Numbered from the stretch's first letter, positions 53,660 through 63,362 are shown. The stretch: 64,000 bases of DNA from CAXSBR01 sp964252015 (GCA_964252015.1 CAXULW010000019.1:7070-71069); one strand, 5' to 3'. Notes: a model not told the origin generated them from the sequence alone. Translations and numbers: made by a program.

Positions 53660-55720
53660 GTGAAGTTTGCCATCCGAGGGCTCACCGTCCTCGCCGCCGC
53701 GACCGCTCTGGTCGCCGGCACCGCCGTCTCGCCGGTAACCGCCGCCCCCAACACCGCCGCCCCCAACACCGCCCACCCCACCACCGCCCACCCGGCCGCG
53801 ACCCAGGCATCAGGCGTGGGCAAGCTCGAGGCCAAAGCGGCCAAGACGGTCGCCCATCCCTACGCCCAGCACAAGACCAAGCGCGTCTGTTCGACGGCAA
53901 CCAAGGCCCACCAGATGAGCTGTTTCGCCATCCGGCAGACCGACACGCTGCAGCCGGCCGCGTTCAAGACCAAGGCCGTGGTGCCCAACGCTGTCCCGTC
54001 CGGCTACGGCCCGGCCAACCTGGCCAGCGCCTACAAGTTGTCCAGCAGCGGCGGCAGTGGGGCCACCGTCGCCATCGTCGATGCGTACAACGACCCGACT
54101 GCGGCGGCAGACCTGGCCGCCTACCGGAGCCAGTACGGCCTGCCGGCATGCACCGTGGCCAGTGGCTGCCTGCGCATCGTGAACCAGAACGGCGCCACCA
54201 GCCCGCTGCCGATCACCGACTCCGGCTGGTCCCAGGAGATATCGCTGGACCTGGACATGGTCTCGGCCGTCTGCCCCAAGTGCAAGATCCTCCTGGTCGA
54301 GGCGAACAGTGCCAACGACGCCGACCTGTTCACCGCCGTGGACACCGCGGTGAACCTGGGCGCGAAGTACGTGTCCAACAGCTACGGCGGCCCTGAGTAC
54401 GCCGGCCAGACCAGCGCCGACGCCCACTTCAACCACCCGGGCGTGGCCATCACCGTGAGTACCGGTGACAAAGGCAACGCAGAGGGTCCGGAGTACCCGG
54501 CCAGCAGCCGCTACGTCACCGCGGTCGGCGGGACGTCGCTCAGCACCGCCACCAATGCCCGGGGCTGGACCGAGTCCGCCTGGTCCGGCGCTGGTTCCGG
54601 CTGCTCGGCCTACGACACCAAACCCGCCTGGCAGACCGTCGCTACCGGAAGCTGCACCACGCGGGCCGAGGCCGACGTCTCCGCGGTGGCCGACCCGAAC
54701 ACCGGCGTGGCCGTCTACCTGACCACGGGAGGCGACGGCTGGACCGTCTACGGCGGTACCAGCGCGGCCGCGCCGATCGTGGCGTCGGTGTACGCGCTCG
54801 CCGGCACCCCCGCCGCCGGGACCTACCCGGCGTCGTACCCGTATTCGCACCCGAGCAACCTGTTCGACGTCACCACCGGCAACAACGGTTCCTGCGGCGC
54901 GCCGCTGTGCACCGCGGGCACGGGCTGGGACGGCCCGACCGGCCTCGGCACACCGAACGGGACGGCGGCGTTCACCGCCGGCAGCACCGCGACGATCACC
55001 GTGACCAACCCCGGCAACAAGACGGCCACCGTGGGCACGGCGATCACCCCGTTCACCCTGACCGCCAGCGGCGGCACGACCTATACCTGGGCCGCGACCG
55101 GCCTGCCGCCGGGTCTCGCGATCGGTTCCACCACCGGGACGATCTCGGGCACGCCGACCGCGGCCGGCACCTTTTCCGTGACGGCAACGGCGACGTCGGG
55201 CGGGCAGTCCGGCCCCGCGACGTTCACCATCACCGTCAGCCCCGTCGTTGGCGGATGTGCTGGCGTCGGTCAGAAGCTGGCCAATCCCGGCTTCGAGAGC
55301 GGCAACACGGTCTGGACGACCACGGCCGGCGTCATCGGCCAGTACACGTCCTCCGGCCAGCCGCCGCACGGCGGTACCTGGGACGCGTGGCTGGACGGCT
55401 ACGGCACCACCCACACCGACACGCTGAGCCAGTCGGTGACCATCCCGGCCGGGTGCACCAAATCGACGCTGTCGTTCTACCTGCACGTCGCCACGGCCGA
55501 GACGACCACCACGGCCCAGTACGACAAGCTGACGGTCACGATCGGCTCGACCACGTTGGCCACGTACTCCAACCTGAGCAAGGGCGCCGGCTACCTGCCG
55601 CGGTCGTTCAGCGTGGGTTCCTTCGCCGGCCAGACGGTCGTGGTGAAGTTCACCGGCGCCGAGGACAACTCGCTGCCGACGTCTTTCGTCATCGACGACA
55701 CGGCCCTAACCGCGAGCTGA
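53660..55720 (+). CDS. Secreted S53 (sedolisin) peptidase with Ig-like and C-terminal domains
   Basis: This 686-residue secreted protein has a signal peptide (GLTVLAAATALVAGTAVSP) and a short PNTAAPNTAHPTTAHPA tract. The S53 catalytic residues are Glu and Asp in WSQEISLDLDM, oxyanion Asp in STGDKG, and Ser in GGTSAAAP. The calcium-site segment is GTGWDGPTGLGTPNG. A putative Ig domain (PGNKTATVGTAITPFTLTASGG, about 450-535) and a C-terminal beta domain (NPGFESGNTVWT) follow. GTG 53660 has GGAGG seven bases upstream. The region before the catalytic domain (about 110 residues) is shorter than a full activation prodomain. Confidence 0.88.
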   Translation: MKFAIRGLTVLAAATALVAGTAVSPVTAAPNTAAPNTAHPTTAHPAATQASGVGKLEAKAAKTVAHPYAQHKTKRVCSTATKAHQMSCFAIRQTDTLQPAAFKTKAVVPNAVPSGYGPANLASAYKLSSSGGSGATVAIVDAYNDPTAAADLAAYRSQYGLPACTVASGCLRIVNQNGATSPLPITDSGWSQEISLDLDMVSAVCPKCKILLVEANSANDADLFTAVDTAVNLGAKYVSNSYGGPEYAGQTSADAHFNHPGVAITVSTGDKGNAEGPEYPASSRYVTAVGGTSLSTATNARGWTESAWSGAGSGCSAYDTKPAWQTVATGSCTTRAEADVSAVADPNTGVAVYLTTGGDGWTVYGGTSAAAPIVASVYALAGTPAAGTYPASYPYSHPSNLFDVTTGNNGSCGAPLCTAGTGWDGPTGLGTPNGTAAFTAGSTATITVTNPGNKTATVGTAITPFTLTASGGTTYTWAATGLPPGLAIGSTTGTISGTPTAAGTFSVTATATSGGQSGPATFTITVSPVVGGCAGVGQKLANPGFESGNTVWTTTAGVIGQYTSSGQPPHGGTWDAWLDGYGTTHTDTLSQSVTIPAGCTKSTLSFYLHVATAETTTTAQYDKLTVTIGSTTLATYSNLSKGAGYLPRSFSVGSFAGQTVVVKFTGAEDNSLPTSFVIDDTALTAS

Positions 55721-55734
55721 ACCCACGGAGCCAG

Positions 55735-55773
55735 CAGGGGCCGTCCGTGCGATGCGGACGGCCCCTGGGTTTC
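55735..55773 (+). terminator. Terminator after the S53 peptidase gene
   Basis: Arms CAGGGGCCGTCCG (55735-55747) and CGGACGGCCCCTG (55755-55767) pair perfectly over 13 bp with a 7-base loop and are followed by GGTTTCTT. It lies 15 bp after the stop. Confidence 0.85.
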
Positions 55774-55815
55774 TTGTCGCTGGTTCGAGCGGTTTGACGC
55801 TGGTGCGGATGACGT

Positions 55816-56013
55816 TCAGATCGTGGGTTCGGCCGGTCCCTGGTTGCGCTTGGCCGATTCCTGGTCGAGGTAGTCGTTGGCCTTGTCGATGCCCTGGTCG
55901 ACCTGCTTGTCGTGGCCGAACTTGGCTTTGGCCGCGTCGCCGACCTTGTCGAGGCCCTGTTCGACCTTGTCCTTCTGATCGACGAGCTTGTTCTTGATGT
56001 CGTTGAAGTCCAT
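55816..56013 (-). CDS. Small MT0933/Rv0909-like antitoxin-family protein
   Basis: This 65-residue charged, helical protein (MDFNDIKNKLVDQKDKVEQG, then LDKVGDAAKAKFG) resembles the MT0933-like antitoxin family (Rv0909) of actinobacteria. No cognate toxin gene is adjacent, so an antitoxin role is not supported by context. A shorter relative follows upstream on the same strand (56068-56247). Confidence 0.7.
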   Translation of the reverse strand: MDFNDIKNKLVDQKDKVEQGLDKVGDAAKAKFGHDKQVDQGIDKANDYLDQESAKRNQGPAEPTI

Positions 56014-56067
56014 GGCGCGCTCCTGCGTCTGTTGAGGGGTGGCCTTACAACTTACGTGCTCGACGCC

Positions 56068-56247
56068 CTATTTGGGCTTGTCGGCGGCGGCCCGCTGGTC
56101 CAGGAACGAGACCAGCTCCTGTTCGCCCTTGTCGATTTCGCTCTTGTGCCCGACGCGCTGCTCGAGGGTTTCGCCGCCCTTGTCCGCGACCTTCTCCACG
56201 GTCGCCCGCTGGTCCACGAGCTCCTGCTCGATCTTGCCGAAGTCCAT
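56068..56247 (-). CDS. Small paralogue of the preceding charged protein
   Basis: This 59-codon gene (MDFGKIEQELVDQRATVEKV, then ADKGGETLEQRVGHKSEID, ending RAAADKPK) shares the pattern MDFxxIxxxLVDQxxxVExxxDKxGxxxxxxxGHxxxxDxG with the gene at 55816, which starts 54 bp downstream. The coding frame, matching N-terminus and tandem placement make it real despite its length. It stands 173 bp upstream of the divergent dnaE. Function unknown; both are probably cytoplasmic helical proteins. Confidence 0.7.
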   Translation of the reverse strand: MDFGKIEQELVDQRATVEKVADKGGETLEQRVGHKSEIDKGEQELVSFLDQRAAADKPK

Positions 56248-56420
56248 GTCGATCCCGTCCGGTTCGATGCGGGGCGTCGCCTGGTGCGCGCCGTCGGGTG
56301 TGAGCCTATGAGCACCCGCGCTGCGAGGCCATCGGTGAACGTCGGGTTGAGGGTGAGAGACACGTTGGTCCCGCGTCGCGGGAATGTCGGACGCTGTCGG
56401 ACCCAGCAGGCAGAATCGTC

Positions 56421-59400
56421 ATGGTGAGTGCACTGGTGGGACCGAGCGCCGACGAGCAGTTCGTACACCTGCACGTCCATACCGAGTACTCGATGCTCGA
56501 CGGGGCGGCCAAGCTCGGGCCGCTGTTCTCCGAAGCGGCCCGGATGGGCATGCCGGCGATGGCGATGACCGATCATGGCAACGTCTTCGGCGCCTACGAC
56601 TTCTACAAGCAGGCGACCGCGGCCGGGGTGAAGCCGATCATCGGCATGGAGGCCTACCTCACCCCGAACACGTCGCGCTACGACCGCAAGCGGGTGCGCT
56701 GGGCCGAAGGTGGCCAGAACGACGTCTCCGGCGGCGGTGCGTTCACCCACATGACCCTGCTCGCCGAGAGCACCACCGGCATGCACAACCTGTTCCGGCT
56801 GTCCTCGCGCTCGTCGTTGGAGGGCTTCTTCTACAAGCCCCGCGCCGACCGGGAGCTGCTGGCCGAGTACGCGCAAGGCCTGATCGCCACCACCGGCTGC
56901 CCGTCGGGGGAGATCCAGACCTGGCTGCGCATCGGCGACTACGCGAAGGCGCGCGAGTCGGCGGCAGAATTCCAGGACCTGTTCGGGCGGGGCAACTTCT
57001 TCCTCGAGCTGATGGACCACGGCCTGGACATCGAGAAGGCGGTCACCGAAGACCTGCTGCGCCTGGGCAAAGACCTCAACCTGCCCATGATCGCCACCAA
57101 CGACCTGCACTACACCCACGCCGCGGACGCCGACGCCCACGAGGTGCTGCTCTGCGTCCAGTCCGGCAAGACCATGGCCGATCCGTCCCGGTTCAAGTTC
57201 GACGGGCGCGACTTCTACCTCAAGTCCCCGGCCGAGATGCGCTCGCTGTGGGCCGACAAGCACGGCCTGCCCGAAGCCTGCGACAACACCCTGCTCATCG
57301 CCGAGCGGTGCAACGTCGTGTTCGACGAGACGGCCAACCTGATGCCGCGCTTCGACGTGCCCGCGGGGGAGGACGAGCGCAGCTGGTTCGTCAAGGAGGT
57401 CGAGCGCGGCCTGGTCCGGCGCTACCCGGGCGGCATTTCCACCGAGGTGCGCGAGCGGTCCAACTTCGAGGTCGAGATGATCCTGAAGATGGGCTTCCCC
57501 GGCTACTTCCTGGTCACCGCGGACCTCATCGCCTGGGCCCGCGAGCAGGGCATCCGGGTCGGGCCCGGGCGCGGTTCGGCCACCGGCTCGCTGGTGTCCT
57601 ACGCCATGGGGATCACCGAGCTGGACCCGCTGGTGCACAAGCTGCTGTTCGAGCGTTTCCTCAACCCCGACCGCGTCTCGATGCCCGACATCGACATCGA
57701 CTTCGACGAGCGCCGGCGCAACGAGGTCATCCGTTACGTCAACGGCAAGTACGGCGAAGACCGGGTCGCCCAGGTCGTCACCTACGGCACGATCAAGGCC
57801 AAGCAGGCGGTCAAGGACGCCTCGCGGGTGCTGGGCTACCCGTTCTCGATGGGCGACAAGATCGTCAAGGCGATGCCGCCGGCGGTCATGGGCAAGGACG
57901 TACCGCTGAACAAGATCTTCGACGAGACCCACGCCCGTTACGGCGAGGGCGGCGAGTTCCGGGCGTTGTGCGCCACCGATCCCGAGGTCGGCAAGGTCGT
58001 TGACACCGCGAAGGGGCTCGAGGGCCTGAAGCGGCAGTGGGGCGTGCACGCCTGCGCCGTCATCATGTCGAGCGAGCCGCTCGTCGACCACATCCCGATC
58101 ATGCGGCGCGAGCAGGACGGCGCCGTCATCACCCAGTTCGACTATCCGACGTGCGAAGCGCTCGGGCTGCTGAAGATGGACTTCCTCGGCCTGCGCAACC
58201 TCACCGTCATCGACGACGCGGTGCGCAACGTGCAGGCCAACCGGGGCCTGCCGCTGGTGATCGAGGATCTGGCCCTCACCGACCCGGCCACCTACGCCCT
58301 GCTTGCCCGCGGCGACACCCTCGGCGTGTTCCAGCTCGACGGCGCCCCCATGCGGGCGCTGCTGCGGCTGATGGCCCCGACCGAGTTCGAGGACATCGCC
58401 GCCGTGCTGGCGCTGTACCGGCCCGGGCCGATGGCGGCCAATGCCCACAACGACTACGCCGACCGCAAGAACGGCCGCAAGCCCGTCATCCCGATTCACC
58501 CCGAGCTGGCCGAGCCGCTGGCCGAGATCCTGGACGAGACGCACGGGCTGGTCGTCTACCAGGAGCAGGTCCAGGCCATCGCCCGCCGGGTCGCCGGCTA
58601 CTCCCTGGGCCAGGCCGACCTGCTGCGCCGCGCCATGGGCAAGAAGAAGAAGGCCGAGCTGGACGCCCAGCTGGAGAACTTCACCGCCGGCATGGTCGCC
58701 AACGGGTTCTCCACCGCCGCGATCAAGGCCCTGTGGGACACCCTGCTGCCGTTCTGCGACTACGGGTTCAACAAGTCCCACACGGCCGGGTACGGGCTGG
58801 TCTCGTACTGGACCGCGTACCTCAAGGCCAACTTCCCGGCCGAGTACATGGCCGCGTTGCTGACCTCGGTGCGCGACGACAAGGACAAGATGGCCGTCTA
58901 CCTGGCCGAATGCCGGCGGATGGGCATCAAGGTCCTGGCCCCGGACGTCAACTCCTCCGACGCCGACTTCACCCCGACCGGCGAGGCGATCCGGTTCGGC
59001 CTGACCGCGGTGCGTAACGTCGGCGTCAACGTGGTGTCCTCTGTCGTCGCGTCGCGCAAGGCCAAGGGCGCGTTCGCCGATTTCGCCGACTTCCTGCGCA
59101 AGGTCGACGCCGTGGTCTGCAACAAGCGCACGGTCGAGTCGCTGATCAAGGCGGGCGCGTTCGACTCGGTCGGCCATCCCCGGCGCGGGCTCATGCACGT
59201 CTACGAGCAGTCCATCGACGCGATCGTCGACACCAAGCGGGCCGAGGCCATCGGCCAGTTCGACCTGTTCGGCCTGTTCGGCGGCGACGACGGCGCTGCG
59301 GGCTCCGGGGTCGACGTGTTCGCCGTCCCCGTGCCCGACGTGGAGTGGGACAAGAGCATCCTGCTCGGCTTCGAGCGCGAGATGCTCGGGCTGTACGTCT

Positions 59401-59981
59401 CCGATCATCCGCTGCTCGGGGTCGAGCACATCCTGGCGTCCGCGGCCGATGCGTCCGTGGCCGATCTGCTGGCCGAGGCCACCGAGGAGACCGGCTTCGT
59501 CACCATCGCCGGGATCCTGTCCTCGGTCAGCCGCAAGGTGAGCAAGACCGGCTCGCCGTGGGCGCAGGTGATCCTCGAGGACCTCACCGGCGCGGTGGAG
59601 GTGCTGTTCTTCCCGGCCACCTACGCCGAGGTCGGCATGAGCATCGCCGAGGACGCGATCGTCGTGGTGCGCGGGCGGGTCGACCACCGCGAGGACACGG
59701 TCAAGATCATCGCCCGGGAGCTCTCCCTGCCCGACCTGACCGTGGCCGGGCACGGCCCCGTCACCGTCTCACTGTCGCCCAGCCGGTGCACGCCGCCGCT
59801 GGTCGACCGGCTGCGCGAGGTCCTGGCCGCCCACCCCGGCACGACCGAGGTGCGGCTGGAGCTGCGGGCGGGGGAGCGGGTGCACCGGCTCAAGCTGCCC
59901 GACGGCCTGCGCGTCACCCCGTCACCGGCGCTGATGGGCGACCTGAAGGCCCTGCTCGGTCCGTCCGCCGTCGCCGCCTGA
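56421..59981 (+). CDS. dnaE: DNA polymerase III alpha subunit
   Basis: This 1186-residue replicative polymerase has an N-terminal PHP domain (HLHVHTEYSMLDG), catalytic Asp residues in MPDIDIDFDERRR (about 420), GPGRGSATGSLVSYAMGIT, CGFNKSH-type DYGFNKSHTAGYGLVSYWTAYLK, and a C-terminal OB fold (GFVTIAGILSSVSRK). Length and order correspond to DnaE1 of actinobacteria, the main replicase. ATG 56421 gives the standard N-terminus. Divergent from the small-protein pair. Confidence 0.95.
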   Translation: MVSALVGPSADEQFVHLHVHTEYSMLDGAAKLGPLFSEAARMGMPAMAMTDHGNVFGAYDFYKQATAAGVKPIIGMEAYLTPNTSRYDRKRVRWAEGGQNDVSGGGAFTHMTLLAESTTGMHNLFRLSSRSSLEGFFYKPRADRELLAEYAQGLIATTGCPSGEIQTWLRIGDYAKARESAAEFQDLFGRGNFFLELMDHGLDIEKAVTEDLLRLGKDLNLPMIATNDLHYTHAADADAHEVLLCVQSGKTMADPSRFKFDGRDFYLKSPAEMRSLWADKHGLPEACDNTLLIAERCNVVFDETANLMPRFDVPAGEDERSWFVKEVERGLVRRYPGGISTEVRERSNFEVEMILKMGFPGYFLVTADLIAWAREQGIRVGPGRGSATGSLVSYAMGITELDPLVHKLLFERFLNPDRVSMPDIDIDFDERRRNEVIRYVNGKYGEDRVAQVVTYGTIKAKQAVKDASRVLGYPFSMGDKIVKAMPPAVMGKDVPLNKIFDETHARYGEGGEFRALCATDPEVGKVVDTAKGLEGLKRQWGVHACAVIMSSEPLVDHIPIMRREQDGAVITQFDYPTCEALGLLKMDFLGLRNLTVIDDAVRNVQANRGLPLVIEDLALTDPATYALLARGDTLGVFQLDGAPMRALLRLMAPTEFEDIAAVLALYRPGPMAANAHNDYADRKNGRKPVIPIHPELAEPLAEILDETHGLVVYQEQVQAIARRVAGYSLGQADLLRRAMGKKKKAELDAQLENFTAGMVANGFSTAAIKALWDTLLPFCDYGFNKSHTAGYGLVSYWTAYLKANFPAEYMAALLTSVRDDKDKMAVYLAECRRMGIKVLAPDVNSSDADFTPTGEAIRFGLTAVRNVGVNVVSSVVASRKAKGAFADFADFLRKVDAVVCNKRTVESLIKAGAFDSVGHPRRGLMHVYEQSIDAIVDTKRAEAIGQFDLFGLFGGDDGAAGSGVDVFAVPVPDVEWDKSILLGFEREMLGLYVSDHPLLGVEHILASAADASVADLLAEATEETGFVTIAGILSSVSRKVSKTGSPWAQVILEDLTGAVEVLFFPATYAEVGMSIAEDAIVVVRGRVDHREDTVKIIARELSLPDLTVAGHGPVTVSLSPSRCTPPLVDRLREVLAAHPGTTEVRLELRAGERVHRLKLPDGLRVTPSPALMGDLKALLGPSAVAA

Positions 59982-60071
59982 CGCCGTCGCCGAGTTGTTC
60001 GACCTCAGGCGGGCCAGAACCCGCCCGCCGTCGAACGGACCGCTCGGCCCTGTGCGTTCTACAGTTGAGCC

Positions 60072-60668
60072 ATGAGCGAGATCGTGCCTGGGTCGGTCGG
60101 GCCGTCGGGCGACCGATCGGGGGCATCGGGTGAGCGTCCGGCCACGTCCGGCAACGGCACTTCGCCCGAGGTCGGGTTCGGCGGTTCCGATCCGCTCACC
60201 GCCGGTTTGCTGGCCCGGTACCTGGTCGGGAGGGTCGTCGCGGCCCGGGTGTCGATCAGCCTGCTGCTCACGGCGCTCGTGCTGTTGGCCGGCGCGGTCG
60301 CGCTGTGGGTGTGGGGGCCGCACTGGGTGGCCATCCTGGTCGGCCTGGTCGCCTTGGCTGTGCTCGCCTTTCGTGCGATCGTCGTGGCCATCCTGCGCCG
60401 GATCATGGGCGTCGGTCAGCTCGGGCCGGCCGAGGACAAGGTGCGCGCCCTGGTGGCTGACACCCAGGGCGACATGCGTCGCGAGCTGCGCCGGATCGGG
60501 CTGCCCGCCACCGTCTTCGGCATGCCGCTGCTGCTGATCCGCCTGCTCGGCCGGCGGCGCGCGGCCACGTTCGCCCGGCTCAAGCAGTTCGACATCAACC
60601 GCGTCGTCCCCCGCTCACGACAGGACGAATTCAACTTCGTGGTCGCGTCGCAACTGCGGCGTCGTTGA
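60072..60668 (+). CDS. Two-helix membrane protein of unknown function
   Basis: This 198-residue protein has about 40 residues of Gly/Ser/Pro-rich tail, two adjacent hydrophobic segments (SLLLTALVLLAGAVALWVWG and WVAILVGLVALAVLAFRAIVVAIL, about 64-108), then a basic region with possible re-entrant segment (VFGMPLLLIRLLG). Not recognised as a named family. ATG 60072 follows dnaE by 90 bp, and the amidohydrolase gene starts 27 bp after its stop. Confidence 0.75.
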   Translation: MSEIVPGSVGPSGDRSGASGERPATSGNGTSPEVGFGGSDPLTAGLLARYLVGRVVAARVSISLLLTALVLLAGAVALWVWGPHWVAILVGLVALAVLAFRAIVVAILRRIMGVGQLGPAEDKVRALVADTQGDMRRELRRIGLPATVFGMPLLLIRLLGRRRAATFARLKQFDINRVVPRSRQDEFNFVVASQLRRR

Positions 60669-60695
60669 CTTGTTCGTGGGAACCGGGATGGCGCG

Positions 60696-62027
60696 GTGAC
60701 CGACGGGCCGCTCCCTGACGGATCGGGTCGCCCGACCGACCGCGATCCGGCCAGCCCGCTGACCCGCCTGGGCCGGCTCGGTTCCCGGGTCCTGCACGCG
60801 GCGCCGGCCGTCGTCCCGCTCGCGTCTCGGGCGGCCGGGCGGGCGGTCGCCCCGCTGCGCAACCGCGGCGGCGCCCGGGCGACCCCCCGGGGCATGGTGT
60901 TCTACGGCACGGTCTGGACCGGCGGGGACGCCGAACCGTTCCTCGACGGTGCGGTGGTCGTCGACGGCCACGGGCGGATCGCAGCGATGGGGCCGCGCGT
61001 GGGGCTGGAGCTGAGCGCTGACCTTCCTGAGCACGGCGACCGCGGCTCGTGGGTCGGGCCCGGCATCTGCGACGCCCACGTGCACCTGGCCTTCGGTGGG
61101 CTGGACGAGAGTTTGGCCGGCGGCCTGGTCGGCATGCGCGACCTCGGCGCCCCGCGTCACCGGGCGGCGGCGTTGCGTACTGGCCACGGTCGCCCGAGCC
61201 GGGGCAAACCGTTCGTCGCCGCCGCCGGGCCGATGCTGACCGCCGCCGGCGGGTACCCGTCCCGCACGTGGGGCGCCGACGGCTTCGCCATCTTCGCCGA
61301 CACCCCCGCCGACGCCCGTCATGCAGTCCGCGAGCTGGCCGTCAGCGGAGCCGACGTGATCAAGATCGCCCTGGAACCCCGCCGCGGGTGGCCGGTGCTG
61401 GATCCGGCCACGGTGCGGGCTGCGGTGGACACCGCCCACGCCGCTGGCCTGGGCGTGGTCGCGCACGCGCTCTCGACCGAGATGATCGTGCGGGCCGTCT
61501 CGGCCGGGGTCGACGAGCTCGCCCACACCCCGACCGAACGCCTCGATGGCGAGCTGATCGACTACCTGGCCACCCACCGGATCGCGGTCGTGTCCACCCT
61601 GCAGACGTTCTTCTCCGAAGGGGTCGGCCGCGCCGCCGGAGCCAATGCGGCCGATCTCGTGTCGGCCGGGGTCGTGCTGCGCTACGGCACCGATCTCGGC
61701 AACGCCGGCACCCGCCCGGGCGTCGATCCTCGGGAACTGGACCGACTGGCCGACGCCGGCCTGGGACGCCTCGGTGCGCTGCGGGCCGCCACCCGTAACT
61801 CGGCCCAGGCGCCGGGTATGCGCCGTCGCACCGGCTTGTTACGGGTGGGCGAAACTGCCGCCCTCGTCCTGCTGCCAGCCGATCCGCTGTCCGAGCCCGG
61901 AGCCTGGCGCGCTCCCTGCGCGGTGGTGGCCGACGGCCGCCTGGTCCTGCCCGGTTCCGCCCGAGCCGACCTGGACAGCTCGGCTGAGGTGGCGGCCCCG
62001 TCGCCGTCCCCTAGTCCTCGCCGCTGA
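60696..62027 (+). CDS. Amidohydrolase family protein (imidazolonepropionase-like)
   Basis: This 443-residue metal-dependent hydrolase has HxH in CDAHVHLAFGG, a metal-site Lys candidate in DVIKIALEP, His in VVAHALST and DELAHTPTE, and Asp in LRYGTDLGNAG. The first 60 residues are a non-catalytic Arg/Ala-rich extension. The family cleaves cyclic amides, peptides or lactones; the substrate is not predictable. GTG 60696 (VTDGPLPDG) is used. Probably co-transcribed with its upstream neighbour. Confidence 0.82.
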   Translation: MTDGPLPDGSGRPTDRDPASPLTRLGRLGSRVLHAAPAVVPLASRAAGRAVAPLRNRGGARATPRGMVFYGTVWTGGDAEPFLDGAVVVDGHGRIAAMGPRVGLELSADLPEHGDRGSWVGPGICDAHVHLAFGGLDESLAGGLVGMRDLGAPRHRAAALRTGHGRPSRGKPFVAAAGPMLTAAGGYPSRTWGADGFAIFADTPADARHAVRELAVSGADVIKIALEPRRGWPVLDPATVRAAVDTAHAAGLGVVAHALSTEMIVRAVSAGVDELAHTPTERLDGELIDYLATHRIAVVSTLQTFFSEGVGRAAGANAADLVSAGVVLRYGTDLGNAGTRPGVDPRELDRLADAGLGRLGALRAATRNSAQAPGMRRRTGLLRVGETAALVLLPADPLSEPGAWRAPCAVVADGRLVLPGSARADLDSSAEVAAPSPSPSPRR

Positions 62028-62063
62028 ACACCCGGTCGGGTCCGGACCTGACACACTGGCTGC

Positions 62064-63110
62064 GTGGACGAGCACCCGACTGAGCCTCGCCAGCCGGGCT
62101 CACCACCCGCCGCCAACCCGCCACCCACTGACCAACCCAGCCCGTGGCCGCCGTCTTCACCGTCACCCACTCCTCAGTCGCCGCCTCAGCAGTCGCCGCC
62201 TCAGCAGTCGCCGCCTCAGCAGTCACCGCCTCAGCAGTCACCGCCGTACTTGCAGTTGCCGGCCTGGCCGCAGTCGCCGGCCGAGCCGCAGGCACAGGCA
62301 CAGGTCGATCCGCAGGCTCAGCCCGGTCAGCCATTTCAGGCTCCGCCGTTCCCGCAGGCCCAGCCGTTCCCGCAGGCCCAGCCGTTCCCGCAGGCCCAGC
62401 CGTTCCCGCAGGCTCCGCCGTTCCCGCAGGCCCAGCCGTTCCCGCCGCCTCAGCCGGGCCAGTCGCCGTATCTACAACCGGGCGCCTACTCGGCGCCGGG
62501 CGACGGTGCTCCGCTGGCCGCGCCGCCCGTCCCCGCCGCGCCTGAACCGTGGCTCGAGCGCGGCGACGTCCGTGCGGCCGTTCTACTCGCCGGCGTCTTG
62601 ATCGTGCTGGGGATTCTGGCCGGCGTGCTGTGGTCGGTGATCAGCCCGCACGGCCAAGGCATCGTCGTGAGCAAGACGCAGGTCATCCCGTTGGAGCAGG
62701 AGAACTGGATCGCCGCCGACGGCCGGTTCGCGATCATCACCGCGGTGATCGGCCTGGTCGCGGGGGCAGCGGCGTGGTTCTGGCGGGCGCAGCGCGGACC
62801 GGTGCTGGTCGTCGGGCTCGCCGTTGGCGCCGGCCTGGGAGCTCTGCTCACCGCACTGGTGGGCTACTGGCTCAGCTCGGGCCACGACTCCGGCACGGTC
62901 AACACACTCATTCGGCTGCGGATCCACCTCCACGCGCACGGGTTGATCGCCCTGGAACCGGTGCTCGCGTTGGGTGCGTATCTCGTCGGCGTTCTTTTCT
63001 CCGGCCCGGACGACCTGGGCCGACCGTCGGTGGTCCCCGACCGGGAAGTCGTCAGTGTCGGCGCGTCCGGTCCTTTCGAGGCGGGTGTTCCCGGAGCCGG
63101 GCCGAACTGA
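62064..63110 (+). CDS. Pro/Gln repeat membrane protein (DUF2567-like)
   Basis: This 348-residue protein has a long N-terminal Pro/Gln tail and four hydrophobic segments in the C-terminal half (VLLAGVLIVLGILAGVLWSV, FAIITAVIGLVAGAAAWFW, VLVVGLAVGAGLGALLTALVG, and ALEPVLALGAYLVGVLF). The layout resembles DUF2567 membrane proteins of actinobacteria. The tail has QSPPQ units (15 bp, about 62174-62248) and PFPQAQ units (18 bp, about 62345-62445). GTG 62064 (VDEHPTEP) is used. Function unknown. Confidence 0.75.
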   Translation: MDEHPTEPRQPGSPPAANPPPTDQPSPWPPSSPSPTPQSPPQQSPPQQSPPQQSPPQQSPPYLQLPAWPQSPAEPQAQAQVDPQAQPGQPFQAPPFPQAQPFPQAQPFPQAQPFPQAPPFPQAQPFPPPQPGQSPYLQPGAYSAPGDGAPLAAPPVPAAPEPWLERGDVRAAVLLAGVLIVLGILAGVLWSVISPHGQGIVVSKTQVIPLEQENWIAADGRFAIITAVIGLVAGAAAWFWRAQRGPVLVVGLAVGAGLGALLTALVGYWLSSGHDSGTVNTLIRLRIHLHAHGLIALEPVLALGAYLVGVLFSGPDDLGRPSVVPDREVVSVGASGPFEAGVPGAGPN

Positions 63111-63141
63111 GGCGTCATCGACGACCGGGTTTGTCTCGTTC

Positions 63142-63280
63142 CGTTGGGCAAGGTCAGGGGCGTATCGACGAGGGAGTTGGTCTCCTGGTGCTTCTTCGTT
63201 GTCGGCTTGGGGTCTCGTTGGGCAAGGTCAAGGGCGCATCGACGAGGGAGTTGGGCTCTCGGGTCTGCTTCTTTGTCGGC
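63142..63280. repeat. Duplication with 74-bp period upstream of the DUF222 gene
   Basis: About 65 bp (63142-63206) recur at 63216-63280 with roughly 85 percent identity (shared CGTTGGGCAAGGTCA start and TGTCGGC end). The 280-bp gap 63111-63390 has lower GC than its surroundings and shows no gene. Confidence 0.7.
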
Positions 63281-63362
63281 CTACTGTTCCTCGGGCTTGA
63301 TGTCGTGCGATCCCGATGGGTCACCTTTTCGCGTTTGCTGACTTCCTATTGACCCTTGACTC

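Noticed and set aside
56052..59753. Very long open frame antisense to dnaE (over 1200 codons)
   Set aside because: It mirrors the third-position GC bias of dnaE, shows no domain, has Val/Asp/Gly/Arg-rich low-complexity translation, and dnaE itself is unmistakable.
62174..62445. CRISPR-like or integrative repeat array in the gene at 62064
   Set aside because: These are in-frame Pro/Gln codon repeats (15 and 18 bp) without spacers.
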